Shown one piece after another: positions 18,510 to 30,775 of a stretch of 64,000 nucleotides of DNA (position 1 is the stretch's first letter; each line of letters begins with the position of its first letter). Below the pieces are notes generated by a model. The model did not search any database. It had not been told where the DNA came from and saw nothing but the letters and a program-made list of their open reading frames with translations. The position numbers and the translations under genes were made by a program. Source of the DNA: Echinicola pacifica DSM 19836 (GTDB taxonomy: Bacteria > Bacteroidota > Bacteroidia > Cytophagales > Cyclobacteriaceae); contig NZ_KB890755.1 of NCBI RefSeq assembly GCF_000373245.1, positions 301,401 through 365,400 on the forward strand, in the 5' to 3' direction.

Positions 18510-18584
18510 AGAAGTTTTTCGACCGCCATCCGATTAGCGGGCGAGGAATCAATTAACAAACTCATTAACTCAAAATTACCATTT

Positions 18585-21500
18585 ATGAAACAGTTATATT
18601 ATGCTGCCCAAAGGCGGAGCATGATTCTGCTCCTACTTTTTTGTTCTCTCATCCAAGTGGCGCAAGCCCAGCAATCCATCAGCGGGAAAGTAACGGATGA
18701 GACCGGTGGCCCATTACCTGGGGCCACTATAGTAGTCAAAGGAAGCACCACAGGAACCGTCAGTAATATTGATGGGCAATACAGCATTTCGGCAGCCCCA
18801 GGGGACCTGGTGACTTTTACTTTTATAGGGTATAAATCACAGGAGGTACCAATCGCCAATCAGACGGTGATCAATATCCAGTTGGAACCCAGCACCGAGA
18901 GTCTCCAGGAGGTGGTCGTGGTCGGCTACGGTACCCAAACCAAGAAGGAAGTCACGGGGGCAGTGGCCAATGTAAAGGCCGAGCTCATCGAGAAAGCGCC
19001 CGTCTCGGATCTTGGTGAGGCCCTGCAAGGCCAGGTGGCCGGGGTCAATGTCCAAGCGCCCAGCGGCAGACCCGGCGAAGCTTCCAATATCCAAATCAGG
19101 GGCGTGGGATCTCTCCTAGGTACTCTGGAGCCACTATATGTGGTGGATGGCGTCCCTTATCAGGGCAATCCTAATATCGCTCCGGAGCAGATAGAGTCCA
19201 TAGATATCCTAAAAGACGGAGCTGCAGCTTCCATCTATGGAACCAGAGCCTCTAACGGGGTGGTACTGATCACCACCAAAAGAGGGAAAAAAGGCAAGAT
19301 AAAAGTTGATTTTAATGCCTATGCGGGTGTACAGAATATCACCTCGGGCACTCCCCTGATGAATGCCCAGCAACAGATGTATGCTGAGGAGGTAACCTTG
19401 GAAGCGCTGGGTCGGGATCCACTGATATTCTTTTTCAGCCCAAATGCATTGGATTATGACAGTGACTTCGTAGGTGATGTCCAAAACAATAATGCAGGAA
19501 TCCAAAACTATAGCATTGGAATCACGGGAGGAACGGATGAGCTTGCGGTAAATTTCAGCTCCAATTATTTCAATCAGGAGGGAATTTTGATCAACTCCGG
19601 ATTCGATCGACTAAGCTCCAGGCTCAATGCCCAGTTTAATAAGGGTAAGTTCAAGGCCTTTGCCAGTATTGCCCTTACTGAGGAAAATAGAGAGCAAGAA
19701 CCCTGGTCACTTTATGAATATGCCATTGCGCAGAATCCTTGGCAAACCCCACTCGGGGGAGTACAGTCGGAGGGAAATGATTTTGAATTGCCGGCAGATA
19801 ATCCTATTCTCTATAGCTACCTCTCCAGAGAGCTAAATAATAGCGATAACCGAAAAACCAATAGTAATAATATCGCCCTAAATCTTTCCTATGAGATTAT
19901 AGATGGCCTAAGTGTAAAAGTCAATTTGGGTTCCAACCAGTGGAATTATAGAAGAGACTTCTTCAGGCCACAATACCTCGTGTACACCACGGGTGGAGAT
20001 TATAGCCCTACTGCCTCCCGAGAGGATGCCCTTCTCAATGAAGACTATACCTTCACCCAAAGAAATGTACTTGAGAATATCCTCAATTATTCCAAGGCAT
20101 TTGGCAAGCATAAATTAGACCTCACGGGGGTAGCCTCTTACGAAAAGTTCACCTCCAAGCAGATAGGCGTAGGAATCATAGGGCTACTCAGTAATAAAAC
20201 CCCAGTTTTGGGAGCGGGTCAGCAGTCTGTAAAGCCGAACAGCTATGACTTCACCAATACCCTGAGCGGGCTCATGGGCAGATTGCAGTATAACTATGAC
20301 GAACGTTACCTACTCTCAGGTAGTTTCCGTCGTGATGGCTCCTCCAATTTTGGGCCGAGCAATGTGTATGGGGACTTTTTTGGTGCCTCTGCAGGCTGGA
20401 ATATCTCCGAGGAAAACTTCTTTCAGAGCGCCAGCCTACTCTTTGTGGACAACCTCAAGCTCCGGGTAAGCTGGGCGGAAGTGGGGAACCAGAGCATTCC
20501 TGCATATACCTATGCCTCCCTGATCGAAAGTGGGGTAAATTATATCTTCGGTACCGAGGAAAGCCTGGACAATGGTGCGATCCAGCGTCGCTACGCTAAT
20601 CCTAATGTAAAATGGGAAAGCAGTGTATCGAGTAATATAGGCATAGACCTAAGCATGTTTCAGGGCAAGGTGAATTTCACCGCTGACTACTATAAAAATG
20701 ATAAGAAAGACATGCTTTTACCTCGTGTAACGCCTCCATCAGGAGGTGCTCACCATCCCAATGCAGTGGCTACCTACAGCCCCATCATCGTCAATGCGGG
20801 AAATATGACCAACCAAGGAATCGAATTGACCTTAAACTATAAGAATGAAACGGGTTATGGTTTGAACTATGGGTTTACGGGGACTTTCACCCGCAACAGA
20901 AACGAGATCACCAACCTCAATGGAATCGAGAGGGGCTATGCTAATGGCCGGCCGGTACAGTCTCTCGGTCCAAACGTGGATTATACCACCTATTTTGCGG
21001 TGGGCTATGAAGCAGGAGCATTCTTCCTTACCGAGCATATCGGGGTGATCAAGACTCAGGAGCAGCTGGTAGATTATCGGGCCATCGAGCCTAGTGCTCA
21101 GCTGGGGGATATGATGTATAGGGATAAGCTTACCGAAGATACCGATGGAGATGGGATAATGGATGCTGGCAATGGTAAAATTGACGAAAATGATCGAGTG
21201 TACAAAGGATCAGGCCAGCCTAAATTCGAAGCAGGCTTAAATTTCAATATGGCCTATAAGAACTTCGACTTCTACCTCCAAAACTATATTTCATATGGCG
21301 CAAGCCTATACAATGGAGCACGACTATATGCCCATACCCAAGGCCGCCATCTGGACCAATATTACCAATGGACTCCTCAAAATGCCGATTCTGACATCCC
21401 CACTTACCGCTTAGACTCCTATCATAATAATGTAAGAGCCAGGTCAGACTTTTTCTTAGAAGATGGCAGCTATTGGAGAATCAGGAATATTACCCTTGGC

Positions 21501-21704
21501 TATAGCCTACCGGGCAAGGTGACTGAAAAGCTGAAGCTGACCAAAGCCAGAATTTATGCTACAGGAATGAACCCTTTTACCTTCACCAAATACACTGGAT
21601 ATGATCCTGAGGTAGGTGGAAATGGCATTAGTACCAGAGGCGTGGATCAGGGAAATTACCCTGTCGCCAGAAGGTTCATCATGGGCATCCAGATCCAATT
21701 TTAA
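18585..21704 (+). CDS. SusC-type TonB-dependent glycan importer, PUL 1
   Basis: 1039 residues: signal peptide to about residue 29 (VAQAQ), a carboxypeptidase-regulatory-like beta domain (ISGKVTDETGGPLPGATIVVKG, about 31-100), a TonB-box-like EVVVVGYGTQTKKEVTGAV, the plug (IQIRGVGS, LYVVDGVPY, IDILKDGAAASIYGTRASNGVVLITTK) and a large beta-barrel ending in GIQIQF. It imports oligosaccharides across the outer membrane with the SusD partner encoded 18 bases downstream. Context (GH16, GH117, anhydrogalactose genes) points to agaro- or porphyran-oligosaccharides. No regulator gene is adjacent, so control must come from elsewhere, possibly the regulator at 49616. Confidence 0.93.
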   Translation: MKQLYYAAQRRSMILLLLFCSLIQVAQAQQSISGKVTDETGGPLPGATIVVKGSTTGTVSNIDGQYSISAAPGDLVTFTFIGYKSQEVPIANQTVINIQLEPSTESLQEVVVVGYGTQTKKEVTGAVANVKAELIEKAPVSDLGEALQGQVAGVNVQAPSGRPGEASNIQIRGVGSLLGTLEPLYVVDGVPYQGNPNIAPEQIESIDILKDGAAASIYGTRASNGVVLITTKRGKKGKIKVDFNAYAGVQNITSGTPLMNAQQQMYAEEVTLEALGRDPLIFFFSPNALDYDSDFVGDVQNNNAGIQNYSIGITGGTDELAVNFSSNYFNQEGILINSGFDRLSSRLNAQFNKGKFKAFASIALTEENREQEPWSLYEYAIAQNPWQTPLGGVQSEGNDFELPADNPILYSYLSRELNNSDNRKTNSNNIALNLSYEIIDGLSVKVNLGSNQWNYRRDFFRPQYLVYTTGGDYSPTASREDALLNEDYTFTQRNVLENILNYSKAFGKHKLDLTGVASYEKFTSKQIGVGIIGLLSNKTPVLGAGQQSVKPNSYDFTNTLSGLMGRLQYNYDERYLLSGSFRRDGSSNFGPSNVYGDFFGASAGWNISEENFFQSASLLFVDNLKLRVSWAEVGNQSIPAYTYASLIESGVNYIFGTEESLDNGAIQRRYANPNVKWESSVSSNIGIDLSMFQGKVNFTADYYKNDKKDMLLPRVTPPSGGAHHPNAVATYSPIIVNAGNMTNQGIELTLNYKNETGYGLNYGFTGTFTRNRNEITNLNGIERGYANGRPVQSLGPNVDYTTYFAVGYEAGAFFLTEHIGVIKTQEQLVDYRAIEPSAQLGDMMYRDKLTEDTDGDGIMDAGNGKIDENDRVYKGSGQPKFEAGLNFNMAYKNFDFYLQNYISYGASLYNGARLYAHTQGRHLDQYYQWTPQNADSDIPTYRLDSYHNNVRARSDFFLEDGSYWRIRNITLGYSLPGKVTEKLKLTKARIYATGMNPFTFTKYTGYDPEVGGNGISTRGVDQGNYPVARRFIMGIQIQF

Positions 21705-21722
21705 CCTAAAATAAGCTATACA

Positions 21723-23441
21723 ATGAAATTATATAAATACAGCAAGCATCTACTTAGCTTAGCAATGACTTCCACCCTACTGCTGGGCTGCGGAAGGGAC
21801 TTCCTGGAGCAAGTGAACCCAAATGCGATCACCACCGACACTTTTTGGGAAACTACCGATCAGTTTAATAGTGGACTCACCACCGTGTATGCGGCTATGC
21901 AGTTCCAGTCTATTAGTGGGAGTGGTCTGATTTACGAAATGGCCATGGGCGATATCGGAGGCACAGAAAGCTGGTACCGGCCCACCGCCTTCCGAAACCT
22001 TACCTATAATGATGCCAGCATCCAGGTGACGGACAAGTGGAATGAGCTCTATATTGGAATATTCCGTGCCAATCAGGTACTAGACCAATTGGCGATAGCT
22101 GAGGAGGGGGTATTGGAGGAAGAAGATCGTCTGCAGATCGAAGCGCAGGCAAAATTCCTACGAGCCTTCTTTTATTTCCAGATTGCCAACACCTATGGGC
22201 AGGGTATTATCAGGACTTCAGTGCCCGATTCGGATGAGGCATTTAACCTTCCTCTGAGCACCAAAGAGGAGATTTATGATACGGTTATCCTCCCCGATCT
22301 GGAATTTGCGCAGCAATACCTGCCAGAAATCTGGCCGGACAGTGAAAAAGGCCGAGCCAGCTGGGGAGCTGCCACCGCCATGAAAGGCAAAGTGCACCTC
22401 TTTAGGGAAGAATGGTCAGCTGCTGCTGCCGAATTTAAGGCGATAATTGACGCTGATATCTATGCTTTGACGCCTAATTTCATGGACAATTTCACCCACC
22501 TCAATGAGCATAATGAGGAATCGATATTCGAAACGGCCTATAATGCAGAGATCAACCCTGGTGCGCCTGGCAATACCGTGGATGACACGCCATTTACCAC
22601 CGGCTCGGAAGCCTCAGGCATAGCCACCCAATTGGGTCAATTGAATTTCGGGGCTTATAACACCCTTCTTCCCACCTATTACCTTCATGAGACTTTAACC
22701 GCTGATGAGGTGGATCCGGGCAATAGCATCAATTCAGGGAATATACATTCGACTAGGCTAAGTGCGACGATCGTCCCTATCAATGGGGAGACGGATTATT
22801 ATCAGCTGGCTATCGGGGAGCGAGGGGGCTGGGCCTTTGGCCAAAGTGCGTATATCAAGAAATACACCAACTGGTATCATCTTCCTAATGAGGACGGCAA
22901 TAGTCGGTCTGGCATCAACTACCGCCATATCCGTCTTGCGGATGTTTACTTGATGTATGCTGAGGCAATCCTCGAGTCTGAAGGCAATGTGGATGAGGCC
23001 ATCACTTATATAGATCTGGTAAGGAGCCGCGCCGGGGTGATCACCCTTCGGCAGTACCTCGACCAAAACGGTAATACCTTCCCTCAGCTGCATATCAGCA
23101 AGCAGGTGCATGGCAGCCAGCCTATGGTCGCTCCTACTGCCACAAACCTCCTCACCCACTTGCAGCGCGTGGAGAGACCGGTCGAACTGGCTTTTGAAGG
23201 TCATCGGTATAAGGACCTGGTGCGTTGGGGCATCATACAGTCTGTCTTTGATGAACTGAGAGCCGACGAGGTGTGGAGAGAGGCTCATAAGCTGGAAATA
23301 TTCGAGCAGCCCCCCATATTCATCAAGGAAAGAATCCGACCGGATTTCCTCCTTTCCGCTCAAAATTACAATCCTACAGCGCATAATTATTTCCCAGTTC
23401 CCGCCGCTGAGCTGCAGACCAACGAACAATTAGGCAATTAA
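21723..23441 (+). CDS. SusD-type surface glycan-binding lipoprotein, PUL 1
   Basis: 572 residues with a lipoprotein signal and acceptor Cys23 (LLLGC). SusD/RagB features are clear: RDFLEQVNPNAIT at the N-terminus, the helical TPR-like core (AQAKFLRAFFYFQIANTYG, KGRASWGAATAMKGKVHLF) and the C-terminal ELAFEGHRYKDLVRWG and NYFPVPAAEL. It caps the SusC barrel and captures the glycan at the cell surface. It is second in the susC-susD-SGBP set and 12 bases before the next gene. Confidence 0.92.
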   Translation: MKLYKYSKHLLSLAMTSTLLLGCGRDFLEQVNPNAITTDTFWETTDQFNSGLTTVYAAMQFQSISGSGLIYEMAMGDIGGTESWYRPTAFRNLTYNDASIQVTDKWNELYIGIFRANQVLDQLAIAEEGVLEEEDRLQIEAQAKFLRAFFYFQIANTYGQGIIRTSVPDSDEAFNLPLSTKEEIYDTVILPDLEFAQQYLPEIWPDSEKGRASWGAATAMKGKVHLFREEWSAAAAEFKAIIDADIYALTPNFMDNFTHLNEHNEESIFETAYNAEINPGAPGNTVDDTPFTTGSEASGIATQLGQLNFGAYNTLLPTYYLHETLTADEVDPGNSINSGNIHSTRLSATIVPINGETDYYQLAIGERGGWAFGQSAYIKKYTNWYHLPNEDGNSRSGINYRHIRLADVYLMYAEAILESEGNVDEAITYIDLVRSRAGVITLRQYLDQNGNTFPQLHISKQVHGSQPMVAPTATNLLTHLQRVERPVELAFEGHRYKDLVRWGIIQSVFDELRADEVWREAHKLEIFEQPPIFIKERIRPDFLLSAQNYNPTAHNYFPVPAAELQTNEQLGN

Positions 23442-23453
23442 TACGACACAACT

Positions 23454-25028
23454 ATGAAATCATATATAAAGATACTATCGATGATCATGGGCCTGGGGGC
23501 GCTGGCCTCCTGTGAGGACCTGTACGATGATCTCAGCCTCCATGAGGCTAGCAACCAGGTGATCTATACCTCAGAAATGGATTTTGGCAATACCATTCAG
23601 GTGAATGGAACCCTGACCTTTGGGGATGTATCCTCCGGGGTGGCCTCCAGAAAATGGACCTTCCCCGCTCAGGTGGTGGACATCCTGAACTCCGAAAATG
23701 ACAGCACTTCCACCGAGGCCACTGTCAAGACGATGTTTACTCAAGCTGGAGAATATCAGGTAAGACTGCAGCAAACGTACAATAGTGATGCTTATGTAGG
23801 CCTGGACCTACGGGGCACGGAGCTGGACACCACCATTAGTGTGACCGTGCTGGACTCTGTTTCCCTCGGGATCAAGGCTTATATTCTCAATAATGATGGC
23901 AGCCTTGGTCAGGAATTGGACCTAAGTGACAATACCCAAAATGAGGTGATGGCGGGAAGTTTTGTCCGCTATATCGTGGCGCCACTTGGGGAGCCTTCCG
24001 CTTATACTTGGAATACCGAGGGTGGAGATCCTGCCAGCTCGGAAGAATTTATTAATGAATTTGACGTGAGGTATAAGAGGATGGGCACCTTTGACTTTGG
24101 TCTATATGCTGCGAGGGAGCGGCCAGGAGGGTCTTATCTGGTAGAAATCGAGAATTTACTTAAAATCATCCCTTCCACTGAGCCGGTTTCCTTAGAAGGC
24201 GCATTTGATGCCAATGGTAAAATTTCTCTCAGCTTCAGCCGTGAAATGAATGCCAACACCCTTTCTCCGGATGATTTTACGGTTACGATACTCAATAAGG
24301 GGCAGGCCATTCCTGCCAGCGTGGTCACTGCCGCCCTGGATCCTAATGAAGCCAATTTGGTGGTCTTAGGTTTAGGAGATGAGCTGATCTTCAATGATGA
24401 TGAGGTGACCGTCTCCTATACTCAAGGTGACTTGGCGACGACTGATGGCATGCAGGCCGACAGTTTTGTGGATCAACCTGTGGTATTTGTGGGAAACAAT
24501 ATATTGAAATCCACGGCCTATGATTATAGTTTCGAGAACTCCACAGCTGCCAACTGGCCTTACCAGTGGTGGGGAGCACCATGGGATAAATATAGCCTGG
24601 CCATCTCCAATACAAAATCTTTTGATGGCTCCAAAAGTGCGGCAATCACCCTCCAGCCACAGGGAGGCATGATCATCGGTAATACAGATAGTGATAATAA
24701 CCTTATCAAATTCCCTGTGGAAGCTGGCAAAACCTATGAGTTGGGTGTATGGGTGTATCTGGAAGATCCTGGCAATACGCCTGCAGGAGCCATTCCGCCA
24801 GATTTGCGGTTCTATTGGGCACCGAATACCAACTGGGGAGTGGGCGCCAATCCTGCTTTCACCAGCAGCTTCCCAGTTGGGGAGTGGGTATATAGCTCCA
24901 TCTTGGTGGATTTCCCAGTCACTGGTGACTATAGCCTCAATATCCGTGGTGCAAATGAAAATAATACGGCTCCGATAAAATTCTATATGGATAATATCTC
25001 TCTGGCCGTAGCCCGACTAAGACCCTAA
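23454..25028 (+). CDS. Surface glycan-binding lipoprotein (SusE/F-position)
   Basis: 524 residues, lipoprotein signal with Cys20 (ALASC). PKD/Ig-like strands occupy about 30-260. A SwmB-like module follows (KISLSFSREMNANTLSPDDF, with DEVTVSYTQGDL) at about 260-350. The C-terminal 170 residues read as a jelly-roll carbohydrate-binding module (YDYSFENSTAANWPYQWWG, ITLQPQGGMIIG, FYMDNISLAV). There is no catalytic motif. Position directly after susCD and domain make-up indicate a surface glycan-binding protein of the PUL. Ligand presumably the same galactan. Confidence 0.8.
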   Translation: MKSYIKILSMIMGLGALASCEDLYDDLSLHEASNQVIYTSEMDFGNTIQVNGTLTFGDVSSGVASRKWTFPAQVVDILNSENDSTSTEATVKTMFTQAGEYQVRLQQTYNSDAYVGLDLRGTELDTTISVTVLDSVSLGIKAYILNNDGSLGQELDLSDNTQNEVMAGSFVRYIVAPLGEPSAYTWNTEGGDPASSEEFINEFDVRYKRMGTFDFGLYAARERPGGSYLVEIENLLKIIPSTEPVSLEGAFDANGKISLSFSREMNANTLSPDDFTVTILNKGQAIPASVVTAALDPNEANLVVLGLGDELIFNDDEVTVSYTQGDLATTDGMQADSFVDQPVVFVGNNILKSTAYDYSFENSTAANWPYQWWGAPWDKYSLAISNTKSFDGSKSAAITLQPQGGMIIGNTDSDNNLIKFPVEAGKTYELGVWVYLEDPGNTPAGAIPPDLRFYWAPNTNWGVGANPAFTSSFPVGEWVYSSILVDFPVTGDYSLNIRGANENNTAPIKFYMDNISLAVARLRP

Positions 25029-25035
25029 GCTACTT

Positions 25036-25070
25036 ATGACCAGAGGAGGATTTCCTCTGGTCATATCCTC
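25036..25070 (+). terminator. Terminator after susC-susD-SGBP
   Basis: A perfect 12-base stem, ATGACCAGAGGA (25036-25047) with TCCTCTGGTCAT (25053-25064), 5-base loop, followed by ATCCTCTTTT. The GH16 gene downstream would then need its own promoter or partial read-through. Confidence 0.75.
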
Positions 25071-25280
25071 TTTTATTGCAGGCAATTCGCTGGTCTTGGT
25101 TCTATAATGACATTCACGGATATCCATTACTAAGCCTTGATTATCAGCAGGATATGGCTCGTCAGAAAGCATGGAACATTCTATCTTGCTGATCATACAC
25201 AGGGAGATTAGGCAGTTAGGATTTTGTGATAAGTATATATTGCGTACCAACGAATCGCTATAGGTTAAAATAAATCACTT

Positions 25281-26606
25281 ATGAAATATTCATTTAATGC
25301 ACTATTAATCTGCGTCTTACTCAGCTGTACCAGCAGCTCAGAAGCAGACCCCTCCCCTTCTCCCGAAAAGGATCCTTTATTGGGATATACCTTGGGAAAT
25401 CTTCCCTTGGAACCCAGCAAAGGCTTTGTCCCTCAAGGCCATGAATGGATGTATTTACCCGCCTTTTCAGACGAATTTGATTATACTGGCAAGGATCAGG
25501 AATTCCAGAGCAAATGGAAAGATACTTACTTCAACGCTTGGATCGGCCCTGGTCTTACCGAGTGGAATAGCAGCCATTCCAGCGTGGAAAATGGGGAGTT
25601 GATCCTAAAGGCAAGTAGAAAAACAGGCTCCGAAAAAGTATACTGCGGGGTCATCAGCTCCAAAGAAAAAATTAAATTTCCAATCTATACCGAAGTAAGG
25701 GCCAAGGTCGCCAATCAGGTATTGTCCTCCAACTTCTGGTTCTTAAGCCAGGATGACACCCGTGAAATAGACATTTTGGAGGTGTATGGAGGGGATCGTC
25801 CCGATCAAAAATGGTTTGCCGCAAGGCCTTCTACCAATTACCATATTTTCGTGAGAAATGACAAAAATCAGATTTTAGAAAATTATGATGATCAAAAGCA
25901 TCATCCCTTACCAGGCGAAACACCCTATCGGGAAGACTACCACTTGTTTGGTGCCTACTGGAAAGATGCCTTTACGATCGACTTCTATTACGACGGGCAA
26001 TTGGTGCGGGAGCTGCGGAAAGAAGGCATTGAAGATCCATCAGAAGAGGGCCTGAATCGAGAGATGTTTATGATTATTGATTTGGAGGACCATGATTGGC
26101 GATCTTTCCCGGCCGCAGGTACCGAGCCAATCCGCGCCACCGATGCGGAGCTCGCCGATGAAACCAAAAATAAATATAGGATAGACTATGTCAGGACCTA
26201 TAGGCCTGCTGATACCTTTGATGGAGGACTCATCAAAAACGGCAGCTTTACCGATGCCTCTTTGGAGGCCTGGTACTGGAAAGGTCAGGTGCAGCGAAGT
26301 CTTCTGCTATATGAAACAGATGGAGATGCTACCGCTTTATCCTTGGCGGGTGCCGATGCGAGTATTGCTCAGAAGGTGGAAGTGGACCAAGGCGCTCGTT
26401 ATCAGCTAAGTTTCCGTGCCAAGGCCCTCGCCGGGCTCCAGTTGCAGATCCCTTCCCTCAGTCAGGAATCCATAAGCGCCTCCACAGATTGGAAAGATTA
26501 TCAGATAGAATTTGACAGTGGAGATATGGAAGAAATCATCCTGATGATCACCAACAAAGAAAATCAAGCGGCCTATATTGATAAGATTAGCCTTAAAAAA
26601 TTATAA
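25281..26606 (+). CDS. GH16 endo-galactanase (agarase/porphyranase type) lipoprotein
   Basis: 441 residues, lipoprotein signal with Cys16 (LLSC). The GH16 active-site strand reads REIDILEVYG: nucleophile E162, D164 and acid/base E167, the EIDxxE form. Flanking sequence (SSNFWFLSQDDT before it, RPSTNYHIFVRND after it) resembles beta-agarases and porphyranases rather than laminarinases. Residues about 320-441 look like a CBM of the CBM4/9 jelly-roll type. It should cut beta-1,4 galactan linkages at the cell surface, releasing neoagaro- or porphyran-oligosaccharides for the SusCD pair. Agarase versus porphyranase cannot be decided by eye. Confidence 0.85.
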   Translation: MKYSFNALLICVLLSCTSSSEADPSPSPEKDPLLGYTLGNLPLEPSKGFVPQGHEWMYLPAFSDEFDYTGKDQEFQSKWKDTYFNAWIGPGLTEWNSSHSSVENGELILKASRKTGSEKVYCGVISSKEKIKFPIYTEVRAKVANQVLSSNFWFLSQDDTREIDILEVYGGDRPDQKWFAARPSTNYHIFVRNDKNQILENYDDQKHHPLPGETPYREDYHLFGAYWKDAFTIDFYYDGQLVRELRKEGIEDPSEEGLNREMFMIIDLEDHDWRSFPAAGTEPIRATDAELADETKNKYRIDYVRTYRPADTFDGGLIKNGSFTDASLEAWYWKGQVQRSLLLYETDGDATALSLAGADASIAQKVEVDQGARYQLSFRAKALAGLQLQIPSLSQESISASTDWKDYQIEFDSGDMEEIILMITNKENQAAYIDKISLKKL

Positions 26607-26924
26607 AGTGCTATCACTATAAATAGGCTAAGCCCTGGGGCTAAATCAGGGAATACTTCTTTCATTAGATTTAGGACAGAGCTTATTTTAGGTACGCACC
26701 TGAGCGGTGCAAAATTATTATTCTTAAACCAACTGATTTTTCTACCCTTCAATGCTCCTTTCGAAGATCCTCGGGAGGAGCTATTCTACTCCATAGAGCT
26801 CAAAGGAAGAGAGTAGAAAATGTCTGGAAGAATTAAAATTCAATTACTAAAAAAACCCTGCCTGGAGCGAAATTGATGCTAGAGGCAGGGTTTTATTTAT
26901 GGTAATAATTAGAAATCTATCTCA
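26607..26924. other. Convergent spacer between the GH16 gene and katG
   Basis: No gene is seen; it contains the shared terminator near its right end. Confidence 0.5.
26852..26894. terminator. Bidirectional terminator between GH16 and katG
   Basis: AAAACCCTGCCT (26852-26863) pairs with AGGCAGGGTTTT (26883-26894) around a 19-base loop. A- and T-runs on both sides suit termination of both convergent genes. Confidence 0.75.
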
Positions 26925-29234
<2,310 letters not shown>

Positions 29235-29277
29235 CTACAATATTACACAGCTATTTACATAAATCTGCAATAAACTC

Positions 29278-29315
29278 CATTGATTGTTTTTATAAGGTCA
29301 TAGACAAAATCAATG
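29278..29315 (-). promoter_or_regulatory. Inverted repeat upstream of katG
   Basis: CATTGATT (29278-29285) and AATCAATG (29308-29315) form a perfect 8-base inverted repeat with a 22-base spacer, about 70-108 bases before the katG start. It could be a peroxide-regulator site; no OxyR or PerR consensus was recognised. Confidence 0.3.
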
Positions 29316-29668
29316 AGGCTGTAATAAACTAATTAATTATGAAGAAAATCATCCAGCAGCGTTCCCAGCAAAGGATTATCGTCTGCTTCAAAACGCCTGC
29401 TCCTTTTCGGTATCTTCCGCATTATTTCGAAAATCCTGTTAATTTTTATTTTAAGGCCGATAATATTGAACGGTGAAGCGGCATGACTTTCCTGCAAGGA
29501 AGCTGGGGAGCTCTTCATTTAGGAAGAAAAATTAATTTATCCTAAGCAATATTAGCGTCAGGTGTTATAAGGCCAGCAAAAAATTAAAGAGATAGTTAAA
29601 CGTTAAGCATGAGCACTGCATCCCTATCAAAAAATAAATTAAGAAAAGTAAGGGCATTATTAATTAAT

Positions 29669-29714
29669 AAAAATGGAGCAGATCGAGGAATTAAGTCCCT
29701 TAATACTGCTCCAT
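29669..29714 (-). terminator. Terminator of the anhydrogalactose operon
   Basis: In the minus direction, ATGGAGCAG and CTGCTCCAT (29673-29681 with 29706-29714) form a 9-base stem followed by TTTTTATTAATT, 22 bases after the permease stop. Confidence 0.65.
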
Positions 29715-29735
29715 AATTTAGGTATTGACTATTAA

Positions 29736-30749
29736 TTAGGCAGCGTTTCCGACACCGATAATTATGATTCCGATGACCATGCAGGCGAGGCCAGCATAGA
29801 GATAGCCTTTGGCTTTGGAAGAAGCACCGAGCCACTCCTTGGTGATCAGCCCACTCAGGATAGCCGTGGCCACGCTACTGGTATTGAAGATGGCATATCC
29901 CACGGAATTCCCTGCATCTCCAAGGCGATAGGCGGCATAAGCAAAGATGGCAGAAGCGGCATAATGAAAGACCGCCATGACTAGGATCAGAAGGAAATTT
30001 CTGCTGAAATTAGGTGTTTTGAAGGTGGCCCAGGCTTTCTTTTGGCTAAGCTGCCAAGCGAAATAAAGCGTCATGGCAATGCCACCGCTGATAAAAATCG
30101 GGAACATCACACATACGGCCGTAATCCAATCCGCATTGCCCTGGGCAGTACTTGCTTCGTGCAAATAAGGTCTGCCTACTGCATTGGCATAGCTGAAGCC
30201 AGTGGCCAATAATCCGCCGACGATGGCGATGATGATTCCTACCGTGATATTGCCCTTGGCCTTACCAGCGGCAGCATTCTGTGCACTTTGATCCTTTTCT
30301 CTGATGATACCGGCCTTCCCATTGAAGATCACTCCAAGCAGTACGACGACGATGCCGGCAAGGATGTACATGAGGGAATTTTCATCTGGCATGCCATCCA
30401 CGGCGAAGGGCAGCAGTGAACCTATAAGAATGATGGTGCCTATAAATATCGAAAACCCTAAGGACAGACCGATATGGTTTATCGCTTTGCCCCACATCAT
30501 CACCCCCGTACCCCAGAGGAAACTGGCAAGGCCCATTTTCAACCAAATATCTGCGGGCATATTCCCGAAAATCTCCCCAAATCCATCGATCAATAAGACC
30601 GAGGTGATGATAGGAACCACAAACATGGTGAGCACAAAAAACAGGCTCCATGTATTTTCATATTTAAAATCCTTTGTAAACTTCTCTGGCAAGGCGTATA
30701 AGCCTAAAATCAGGCCTGCGCTGATGGCCCATATTATTCCTGTTAACAT
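29736..30749 (-). CDS. RhaT-family sugar permease
   Basis: 337 residues from the ATG at 30749 (MLTGIIWAISAGLILGLYALP); a longer frame overlaps the upstream gene and lacks membrane character. Ten hydrophobic helices and the text SLLFVL-like/GLSLGFSIFIG/GVIFNGKAG match the L-rhamnose-proton symporter family. It is the last gene of the GH117/anhydrogalactose operon, 26 bases after the aldose epimerase, so its cargo is more likely 3,6-anhydro-L-galactose or a related product than rhamnose. That substrate is inference; no rhamnose catabolic gene is in the window. Confidence 0.82.
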   Translation of the reverse strand: MLTGIIWAISAGLILGLYALPEKFTKDFKYENTWSLFFVLTMFVVPIITSVLLIDGFGEIFGNMPADIWLKMGLASFLWGTGVMMWGKAINHIGLSLGFSIFIGTIILIGSLLPFAVDGMPDENSLMYILAGIVVVLLGVIFNGKAGIIREKDQSAQNAAAGKAKGNITVGIIIAIVGGLLATGFSYANAVGRPYLHEASTAQGNADWITAVCVMFPIFISGGIAMTLYFAWQLSQKKAWATFKTPNFSRNFLLILVMAVFHYAASAIFAYAAYRLGDAGNSVGYAIFNTSSVATAILSGLITKEWLGASSKAKGYLYAGLACMVIGIIIIGVGNAA

Positions 30750-30775
30750 AATACTTTGGGTTAATTGGGTGATCG

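Larger units (their letters stand above)
18255..18584. other. Intergenic region between arsR and PUL 1
   Basis: A divergent spacer with the arsR operator near its left end and, about 76-139 bases before susC, the repeat elements listed separately. No gene is seen in it. Confidence 0.5.

Noticed and set aside
22758..23429. 223-codon minus-strand frame inside the susD 1 gene
   Set aside because: Antisense shadow of a well-supported SusD; no signal or family features.
29736..30749. L-rhamnose uptake as the role of the RhaT-like gene
   Set aside because: No rhamnose isomerase, kinase or aldolase is present, and the operon context is anhydrogalactose catabolism.
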